Below, in pieces: positions 32,521-37,914 of a stretch of 37,914 bases of DNA. Both the position numbers and the translations under genes were made by a program. Numbering within the stretch: position 1 is the first letter of the stretch; the number at the start of each line of letters is the position of its first letter. Source of the DNA: Paludibacteraceae bacterium (GTDB lineage: Bacteria; Bacteroidota; Bacteroidia; Bacteroidales; Paludibacteraceae); NCBI GenBank assembly GCA_017444065.1, contig JAFSXJ010000009.1, positions 1 through 37,914 on the forward strand. Direction: 5' to 3'. Below the pieces are notes generated by a model. That model ran no database searches, had not been told where the DNA came from, and saw only the letters and a program-made list of their open reading frames with translations.

Positions 32521-32538
32521 TGCGCGTTGCGTGCGCAC
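32520..32538 (-). repeat. leader hairpin GTGCGC/GCGCAC
   Basis: Arms GTGCGC (32520-32525) and GCGCAC (32533-32538) around a 7-nt loop. It starts about 6 nt downstream of the predicted RNA start of the regulator and abuts the decamer array. Confidence 0.6.
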
Positions 32539-32550
32539 ATAAAAACCGCA

Positions 32551-32582
32551 CAAAGTTACGAAAAATATTTGACATTTGCAAA
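32551..32582 (-). promoter_or_regulatory. promoter of the diiron-LuxR regulator
   Basis: On the minus strand TTTG (-33, 32579-32582), a 20-nt spacer, and TAACTTTG (-7, 32551-32558). The -33 box sits inside a perfect 14-bp palindrome, ACATTTGCAAATGT (32572-32585). The leader to the ATG at 32455 is about 90 nt. Confidence 0.75.
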
Positions 32583-32665
32583 TGTTTGGTGATTTTTTTG
32601 AAAAATACATCAAAATGACCTTGTTTTTCCTTTCGGTTATTTGACAATTTTGTCCCTTCAGTTCG

Positions 32666-34093
32666 ATGTGGCACGATAATTGTCATCCCCAAGACGTGTT
32701 GCGAAAACTGCTTCTTATATCCTTGTGTTTGTCCGCCGTGGCGCATCCTTTGCTGGCACGGCGTCATAAGCCTGTCGTGCCGGATTCGCTGAAACGCATG
32801 GAAGTACATATTGATAACCCCGCCAATGGAAATACGCTTTCCTTCACCATGCAGCGCGTTGAGGGCGGCGCGTTCATGATGGGCGCCACTGCTGACCAGG
32901 CGGATGCCGATGTTTATACCGACAAACCCGCGCATCTGGTCTTCTTGTCGCCGTATTATATCGCCACGACAGAGGTCACTTCTGCCTTGTGGCATGCTGT
33001 CATGCCTGAACGGGACACGATCGGTCCCAAAGGCTATCCTACTAATCCCATCAATTATGTCTCTTGGAATGATTGTCTGGAGTTTGTGCGCCGCATGGAC
33101 AGTATCACAGGGCTGCCTTTCCGCCTGCCAACCGAGGCGGAGTGGGAGTACGCAGCGCGCGGTGGTGACAACAGCCGGCATTTCCGTTTTGCCGGCGGCA
33201 ATGAGGCGGACAGTGTCGGTTGGACCTATTCGTCTTCCGGCAACTGGACGCATCCTGTGGCACGCAAGCACCCGAACGAGTTAGGGCTTTATGACATGAC
33301 CGGCAATGTGTCCGAGTGGTGTCAGGACCGTTTTGGTGCCTATCAGTTGAGCACAACACCTGATCCGTGCGGACCAGACACAGGTATCTTTCGGATTGTC
33401 AGAGGCGGCAGTTACGATGAATGCAAGGCCAACAGCCATCTTTCAGTCCGGCGGTGGTACAAGCCCGAGACATCGGCTGGATACATCGGCTTCAGGCTGG
33501 CGATGACATTGCCCGACAATCCTGCGCTTCAACCGCAACCTGTAGAAATGCCGTTGACGCGCTCGGTACGCATCAAAGGCAGAAAACTCCGCTTCATCTA
33601 TGTCCCGGCGGAGCAGCCGTATTACATATCCGAGGAAGTCGAATGCTCGTTGTGGCGCAAGATGATGCAGGCCGAACCGCCTGACAGACTGAAAAACATT
33701 GCTGTTGGCATGAGTAGGGCGGAGCGCATACGTTTTGCCGAATACTGCAGCCGTGCTGCAAACGAAGCTCTGTTTGTGGCTTCGGATGCACAAACCCTCG
33801 CAGCGGAGCAGCACGGATTGATAGAACCTTTCACGCCCGACGCCAAACCCTCAAGTGCCAACTCCAAAAGCACAAGATCCGACTCCAAAAGCACAAGATC
33901 CGACTCTAAAAGCACATACAAAAAAAAGACTGTCCGCCAAATCCAGCATCAGCGCCGCATAGCGGACAAACTGTCGTCTCTGACGGAACTGGTCGGTTTC
34001 CGCCTGCCCAAACCCGACGACCCTGTACTTCTGCAATTCAAGCAGGACGCCGATGACTCTCGCCCGCTACGTTTGGTCATTCCCCTCCGCTAA
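32666..34093 (+). CDS. SUMF1/FGE-sulfatase-like exported protein with degenerate second copy
   Basis: A 475-residue predicted secreted protein (signal peptide near residues 11-31, LRKLLLISLCLSAVAHPLLA; a GTG at 32696 is an alternative start). Residues 62-280 form an FGE-sulfatase (SUMF1-like) domain: MMGATADQ, PYYIATTEVTSALWH, VSWNDCLEFV, FRLPTEAEWEYAARGG, GLYDMTGNVSEW and RGGSYDECKANSHLSVRRW, then GFRLAM. The Cys pair used by true formylglycine-generating enzymes is not seen (only one Cys in the region), so it is probably non-catalytic. A second, shrunken copy follows (residues 309-450): YYISEEVECSLWRKMM, then GFRLPKPDDP. A 21-bp tandem repeat encodes SKSTRSD. Divergent from the regulator. 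Confidence 0.87.
   Translation: MWHDNCHPQDVLRKLLLISLCLSAVAHPLLARRHKPVVPDSLKRMEVHIDNPANGNTLSFTMQRVEGGAFMMGATADQADADVYTDKPAHLVFLSPYYIATTEVTSALWHAVMPERDTIGPKGYPTNPINYVSWNDCLEFVRRMDSITGLPFRLPTEAEWEYAARGGDNSRHFRFAGGNEADSVGWTYSSSGNWTHPVARKHPNELGLYDMTGNVSEWCQDRFGAYQLSTTPDPCGPDTGIFRIVRGGSYDECKANSHLSVRRWYKPETSAGYIGFRLAMTLPDNPALQPQPVEMPLTRSVRIKGRKLRFIYVPAEQPYYISEEVECSLWRKMMQAEPPDRLKNIAVGMSRAERIRFAEYCSRAANEALFVASDAQTLAAEQHGLIEPFTPDAKPSSANSKSTRSDSKSTRSDSKSTYKKKTVRQIQHQRRIADKLSSLTELVGFRLPKPDDPVLLQFKQDADDSRPLRLVIPLR
33863..33919 (+). repeat. 21-bp tandem repeat coding SKSTRSD
   Basis: Two identical 21-bp units (33863-33883, 33884-33904) and a partial third encode SKSTRSD, SKSTRSD, SKST inside the degenerate second half of the FGE-like protein (residues about 400-418). 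The encoded run is Ser/Lys-rich and probably disordered. Confidence 0.85.
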
Positions 34094-34139
34094 GCCTCAT
34101 GACTCCCGCCCGCTCAACCCTTACATAACTATAATCAGA

Positions 34140-34216
34140 GTAGGGCAAAAGTAGGGTCAAAGGGCAGGTCTTACCATAGGATAACCATAGCATACCCATA
34201 GGATAACCGTAGGATA
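34140..34216 (+). repeat. seven-unit 11-bp periodic array
   Basis: Units of exactly 11 bp: GTAGGGCAAAA, GTAGGGTCAAA, a diverged unit at 34162-34172, then ACCATAGGATA, ACCATAGCATA, CCCATAGGATA, ACCGTAGGATA. The last four are closely alike. The first two share a different unit sequence, but the period is constant. Confidence 0.75.
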
Positions 34217-34259
34217 ACGCCCTCAAAAAACATAAAGTTCGCAATTTTTCACCTTATAC

Positions 34260-34284
34260 TATATAATACTGTAAGTATTATATA
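34260..34284. repeat. AT-rich 11-bp inverted repeat
   Basis: Arms TATATAATACT (34260-34270) and AGTATTATATA (34274-34284) around GTA. There is no T-run behind it, so it is not a standard terminator. A protein-binding site or a chance AT-rich structure are both possible. Confidence 0.55.
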
Positions 34285-34383
34285 CAATTTGCCCCTAAAA
34301 TAGTCCAAAACAATAGCAGATATTCCTGTTTATGTTCAAAAATAGGATATTTTTGTTGTTTTTGTACATTTTTATGCGAAAAA

Positions 34384-34415
34384 TTTGCAAATGTGGGATT
34401 TTTTTTGTATATTTG
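34384..34415 (+). promoter_or_regulatory. promoter of the amidase-MCE unit
   Basis: TTTG (34384-34387), a 20-nt spacer and TATATTTG (34408-34415). The expected RNA start is near 34421, about 34 nt before the ATG at 34455. Confidence 0.8.
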
Positions 34416-34454
34416 CACGCTTTTTGGTGTAATCGTCATAAACGACTAAATCCA

Positions 34455-35546
34455 ATGGAAATGAAACGGTACATAGCAAGTATAATGCTGTGCATGGCAA
34501 TGAGTGTGCCTGTGCACGCCTTTACAGTGGTGATTGATCCGGGGCACGGCGGCGATGATCCGGGCGCAATAGGCCGTATAGCACGCGAAAAGACGTTGAA
34601 CCTGAACGCTGCCCTCCAACTCGGAGAGATGATCAAAGAGGCATACCCTGAGGTGGATGTGATTTATACGCGACAGACTGACGTGTTCATCCCGCTCCAC
34701 AAACGTGCGGACATTGCTAACAAGAATAAGGCCGACCTGTTCATCAGCATCCACTCGAATGCCTCGGACAATCGTAACGCGTCCGGCGCCGAGACTTTCG
34801 TGCTCGGTACGGAACGTATGGAGGACAACCTCGACATTGCCATGCGCGAGAACGCGGTAATCAAGCTCGAGGCAGATTACCAGAGCTCGTACGAAGGATT
34901 TGACCCGAACAGCATTGACTCCTACATCATGTTCGATCTCCTGCAGTCCGACTACATGAATCAGTCGCTGCAGTTCGCTACACTGGTACAGAAGCAGTTC
35001 GTTGACAGCCTCAAGCGCGGTGACCGCGGTGTGCGGCAGGCGGCATTCCTCGTGCTCCTGCGGACTGCTTGCCCGTCTGTGCTGATTGAGATGGGATTCA
35101 TCAGTAACCGTGACGAGGAGCGCTTCCTCGCCAGTGAGGAAGGAAAGATTGGTATCACACGATCCATCTTCCGCGCGTTCTCGCAGTTCTACCGTCCGGG
35201 CAAAGCGGTGCCGGCACTGCTCTCCGATACGGTGGTCGTGCCTACAACTGAGCAACAGATTGCGCAGGCGCGTGAACAACAAAAGGTGGACATCACATAC
35301 AAGATACAGATATTCAGTACGCGTAAGAAGTTGCCGAAGAACGACCCGGCATTCAAGGGACTGAAGAACTGCACCTGCAAGAAAGACGGCGTATGGCTCA
35401 AATACATGTATGGTTCATGCAAAACATACGCAGAGGCGAAAAAACTACAGGCAACGGTGAAGAAGAAGTTCGCCGACTGCATCATCGTGGCGTTCCAAGG
35501 CGATGAGCAGATCTTAGTAAAACGAGCAATAGAATTACAAAAATGA
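34455..35546 (+). CDS. N-acetylmuramoyl-L-alanine amidase (Amidase_3) with SPOR-like C-terminus
   Basis: Cleaves the amide between muramic acid and the peptide stem of peptidoglycan. A signal peptide (MEMKRYIASIMLCMAMSVPVHA) precedes the Amidase_3 domain, with zinc ligands and catalytic residues in IDPGHGGDD (His31), REKTLNL (Glu45), ISIHSNAS (His100) and LIEMGFISN (Glu about 218). After a linker, a SPOR-like domain follows (about 285-363, YKIQIFSTRKKL, GVWLKYMYGSCKTYAEA), which binds denuded glycan at division sites. I chose ATG 34455, just after the promoter and at the signal peptide, over an upstream in-frame start. It overlaps the next gene by ATGA. Confidence 0.93.
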   Translation: MEMKRYIASIMLCMAMSVPVHAFTVVIDPGHGGDDPGAIGRIAREKTLNLNAALQLGEMIKEAYPEVDVIYTRQTDVFIPLHKRADIANKNKADLFISIHSNASDNRNASGAETFVLGTERMEDNLDIAMRENAVIKLEADYQSSYEGFDPNSIDSYIMFDLLQSDYMNQSLQFATLVQKQFVDSLKRGDRGVRQAAFLVLLRTACPSVLIEMGFISNRDEERFLASEEGKIGITRSIFRAFSQFYRPGKAVPALLSDTVVVPTTEQQIAQAREQQKVDITYKIQIFSTRKKLPKNDPAFKGLKNCTCKKDGVWLKYMYGSCKTYAEAKKLQATVKKKFADCIIVAFQGDEQILVKRAIELQK

Positions 35547-36436
35547 AGATATCAAGAGAGGTTAGAGTAGGATTGTTGGCAGCGTTGTGCCTGTTCCTGT
35601 TGTATTTCGGATTCAAGTTCCTGAAGGGCACGAACATCTTCAACCCGACCCATTCATACAGCGGCCGGTTCGTTGAACTGCAAGGCTTGACAGAGCAGGC
35701 GCCTGTTTATGTCCGCGGATTCAAGGTCGGTCAGGTGGAGAAAATCAACTACGACTTTGCACAGGATACCGCTTTCAGCATCATCGTTTCTCTCAACAAG
35801 GACATCCGCGTGGTTGAGGGCAGTTCGCTTCGACTCGTGCCCGACGGATTGTTAGGAGGCATGGCGGTGGAGGTGATTATTCCTGCCGGACAGGATTTGA
35901 CTGAAGTTCCTGCACATAGCGAACTACCTACAAGCGTTAAGGCTTCGATGATTGAAGGACTTACCGGACCGATTATTGCCTCGTTGGATAGCACACTCAG
36001 CTCGATACGTGGATTGGTTGATAACGTCAACGGACAGATTGAGAAAGACCGTCTCAAGGATATTCTCGCACATGCGGACGAACTGCTTACATCGCTCAAG
36101 GCTGCATCCTACAAGCTGGACGGTATTCTCAAGAACGATGTGCCCGATGTGATGCAGAAAGTGGACGGCATACTACAAGATGTCAAGAAGCTCTCAGCAA
36201 ACGCTTCCGAGGCTGACATTGCCGCATTGGTGGCAAGGGCTGACTCCACACTCGTCGAGGTGAACAAGATTATTGATGCTGCGAACAATCCCGAAGGTAC
36301 AACTGGCAAACTGCTGCATGACGGAAGTCTGTACAATAACCTGAACAGTACCCTGCAGTCCGCAGACAGCCTGATGCAGGATATACGTGAACAGCCGAAC
36401 TCCATCATTTGGGGAAAGAATAAGAAAAAGAGATAG
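35543..36436 (+). CDS. MCE/MlaD-family lipid-transport protein
   Basis: A 297-residue protein with one N-terminal membrane anchor (about 8-26, VGLLAALCLFLLYFGFKF) and an MCE (MlaD-like) domain: FVELQGLTEQAPVYVRGFKVGQVEKINY (about 43-70) and SSLRLVPDGLLGGMAVEVII. Such proteins bind phospholipids or other hydrophobic molecules between the inner and outer membranes. The C-terminal half is a long helix-rich region. The ATG overlaps the amidase stop (ATGA); this gene pair is common in Bacteroidota and suggests co-expression of two envelope functions. Confidence 0.88.
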   Translation: MKISREVRVGLLAALCLFLLYFGFKFLKGTNIFNPTHSYSGRFVELQGLTEQAPVYVRGFKVGQVEKINYDFAQDTAFSIIVSLNKDIRVVEGSSLRLVPDGLLGGMAVEVIIPAGQDLTEVPAHSELPTSVKASMIEGLTGPIIASLDSTLSSIRGLVDNVNGQIEKDRLKDILAHADELLTSLKAASYKLDGILKNDVPDVMQKVDGILQDVKKLSANASEADIAALVARADSTLVEVNKIIDAANNPEGTTGKLLHDGSLYNNLNSTLQSADSLMQDIREQPNSIIWGKNKKKR

Positions 36437-36460
36437 TCGGGAGGGGTAGAGATTTAGCAA

Positions 36461-37366
36461 ATGATTATATCTGGAAAAGACATAGCAGCACAGTTGCGTT
36501 CGGACATGCAGCAGCAGGTCGATTCGATGGCTGCCGAGTACGGGCGCACGCCAAGTCTGGTGGTTATACAGGTTGGCAACGATCCGGCTTCTACCATCTA
36601 CGTGCGCAACAAGATGCGTGCGGCGGAATTCTGCCACATACGGTCACAACATCTGTCGCTGCCGGATTCAATAACCGAGCAGGAATTGTGCGCTCATATC
36701 AGCCGGCTGAACGACAACAACGATATAGACGGCATACTCGTTCAGCTGCCACTGCCGGCACATATCAACGAAGATACCATCATACGCTCCATCAACGCGG
36801 AGAAAGATGTGGACGGTTTCCATCCGGACAATGCCGCCTGCCTTTGGCTGCACCAACCGTTGCAGACTAACCACAAGGCGTCAATTTACGACCCCGTGCC
36901 GGACTACGGCTGCACGATTGCATGCACGCCCAAAGGCATATTGTCGATGCTGGCGTCAACAGGCGTCGAACTGGACGGCAAACGTGCGGTGGTCATCGGG
37001 CGCTCGCCTATAGTGGGCAAACCGATGGCTAAATTGCTGCTGGACAGACAATGTACGGTGACGATAGCGCACAGCCATACAGCTGACCTGCCGGCGGTCT
37101 GCCGCGAAGCGGACATACTGATAGCCGCAGTAGGCAAGCCAAAACTGATAACGAAGGATTGCGTCAAACCCGGTGCAATAGTGATTGACGTAGGCATCAG
37201 CCGTCTGCCGGACGGCACGCTCTCCGGTGATGTGGATTTTGAGGCATGCAAGGACATCGCATCGTTCATCTCACCCGTTCCCGGCGGAGTAGGGCCGATG
37301 ACCGTAACAATGCTGATGCAAAATACTATTGATTGTTATAAACGAAGACTGAATGGCAAACACTAA
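36461..37366 (+). CDS. folD: bifunctional methylenetetrahydrofolate dehydrogenase/cyclohydrolase
   Basis: Interconverts 5,10-methylene- and 10-formyl-tetrahydrofolate with NADP. FolD landmarks are LVVIQVGNDPASTIYVRNKMRA (residues about 33-54, with the catalytic Lys in RNKMRA), DGILVQLPLP, EKDVDGFHPDN, CTPKGILSML, VVIGRSPIVGKPMAKLLL and SFISPVPGGVGPMTVTMLM. At 301 residues it is slightly long owing to an insertion, LHQPLQTNHKASIYDPVPDYG, before CTPKGI. The last codons overlap the start of the next gene by 14 nt. Confidence 0.95.
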   Translation: MIISGKDIAAQLRSDMQQQVDSMAAEYGRTPSLVVIQVGNDPASTIYVRNKMRAAEFCHIRSQHLSLPDSITEQELCAHISRLNDNNDIDGILVQLPLPAHINEDTIIRSINAEKDVDGFHPDNAACLWLHQPLQTNHKASIYDPVPDYGCTIACTPKGILSMLASTGVELDGKRAVVIGRSPIVGKPMAKLLLDRQCTVTIAHSHTADLPAVCREADILIAAVGKPKLITKDCVKPGAIVIDVGISRLPDGTLSGDVDFEACKDIASFISPVPGGVGPMTVTMLMQNTIDCYKRRLNGKH

Positions 37367-37914
37367 TGAAATCGTAATCACTCCGAAAGACAAGCTGTTG
37401 GCAGTTGACTGGCAGGAGATATGGCGCTACAGAGACATGTTTGTGCTGTTTGTTGACCGCAATTTCCGTACGGCCTACAAGCAGACTATTCTCGGTCCGC
37501 TGTGGTTCATTATCACTCCTGTTTTGTCGGTGATAGTGTATGTGGCGGTGTTTGGCGGCATAGCAAATATCCCTACCGACGGCGTTCCGCCCATCTTGTT
37601 CTACCTGTTGGGTATATCGGTCTGGGGCTACTTCTCAAGTTGCCTGAGCTCGACATCAAATTCGTTTGTGAACAATGCTGCTATCTTTGGCAAGGTCTAT
37701 TTCCCGAGAATCATTATGCCGTTGGTTGCGGTAACGACCAATCTGCTGAGTTTTGCAATCCAACTGGCTATCTTCGTGGCGTTCTATATCTATTATGTGG
37801 CAACAGGCACAGAACTGGTCATTCATTGGCAGGTGGCACTCTTCCCGTTCCTGATTGTGCTGCTGGCATTCATGGCAGTTGGGTTTGGAATGATATTCTC
37901 CTCAATGACCACCA
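37353..37914 (+). CDS. ABC-2 type permease for polysaccharide export (Wzm/TagG-like), 5' part
   Basis: Runs off the window's end, so it has no stop here. The ATG at 37353 overlaps folD by 14 nt. The visible 187 residues begin MANTNEIVITPKDKLLAVDW and contain YRDMFVLFVDRNFRTAYKQTILGPLWFII, then hydrophobic segments (about 52-75, 84-110, 120-150 and 165-187), with NAAIFGKVYFPRIIMP typical of the permease subunit that exports O-antigen or teichoic-acid-like polymers. The ATPase partner should lie just downstream. Confidence 0.87.
   Translation, partial: MANTNEIVITPKDKLLAVDWQEIWRYRDMFVLFVDRNFRTAYKQTILGPLWFIITPVLSVIVYVAVFGGIANIPTDGVPPILFYLLGISVWGYFSSCLSSTSNSFVNNAAIFGKVYFPRIIMPLVAVTTNLLSFAIQLAIFVAFYIYYVATGTELVIHWQVALFPFLIVLLAFMAVGFGMIFSSMTT

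Larger units (their letters stand above)
34094..34454. other. 361-bp intergenic region before the amidase
   Basis: No gene is supported. It holds a degenerate 11-bp periodic array (34140-34216), an AT-rich inverted repeat (34260-34284) and the amidase promoter (34384-34415). An open frame from 34332 would run through the promoter into the amidase and was not accepted. Confidence 0.7.

Noticed and set aside
32456-33271. An in-frame extension of the diiron-LuxR gene upstream, more than 800 bases long
   Set aside because: It lies antisense to the clearly coding FGE-like gene, passes through the promoter at 32551-32582 and gives no recognisable protein; the regulator starts at 32455 (or 32431).
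34140-34216. CRISPR array
   Set aside because: The units are 11 bp with no spacers between them, and there are no cas genes.

Overview
The window looks like chromosomal DNA from a member of the Bacteroidales (phylum Bacteroidota), probably an uncultured gut-type lineage; I cannot fix the genus. The evidence is Bacteroidota-type promoters (TTTG, about 20 nt, TAnnTTTG) found six times, few Shine-Dalgarno sites, and family content typical of the order: PorD/DUF4835 next to recN, DUF4831, KFGGASV-type aspartokinase, BT0820-like HAD protein, and an amidase-MCE pair. No phage, plasmid, insertion sequence or CRISPR array was found. The window is mostly core and housekeeping genes, packed tightly.

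Layout. Positions 1-5373 (+) hold the end of a TPR protein, ribH, aspartokinase, a YitT-type membrane protein, an NTP-transferase-like protein and galE, closed by a perfect 22-bp-arm palindrome that can terminate both strands. Positions 5437-6741 (-) hold rsmD and an anchored conserved protein. From a divergent promoter pair, 6930-10513 (+) carries an unusual short Rel-type (p)ppGpp synthetase that lacks both the HD hydrolase and ACT domains, then recR, a small membrane protein, a HAD protein and a GNAT. dnaA with its own promoter follows (10834), then a Cys-rich redox-like protein, tRNA-Lys(CTT), mnmA, an M23 peptidase, an M3 dipeptidase and an aminotransferase (to 18535).

From 32455 down to 18538 everything runs on the minus strand: a hemerythrin-LuxR fusion regulator, tilS, aroE, DUF4831, PorD-like DUF4835, recN, rarA, hemW, a class A PBP, a TPR protein and a degenerate TraB/GumN protein. 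Many neighbours overlap by TAATG or ATGA. Diverging from this cluster (32666 onward, +) are an SUMF1/FGE-like secreted protein, an amidase with a SPOR-like tail, an MCE/MlaD protein, folD and the start of a polysaccharide-export ABC permease.

The most interesting material is (i) the Rel protein stripped at both ends; (ii) the regulator that joins a complete YtfE-like diiron site to a LuxR DNA-binding domain and has a decamer repeat array in its leader; (iii) several families of very short repeats at gene junctions, including a leader element before recN and tilS with a compensatory stem change, a related repeat inserted into the linker of the diiron regulator, and TGA-containing heptads that put stop codons in all three frames between genes.
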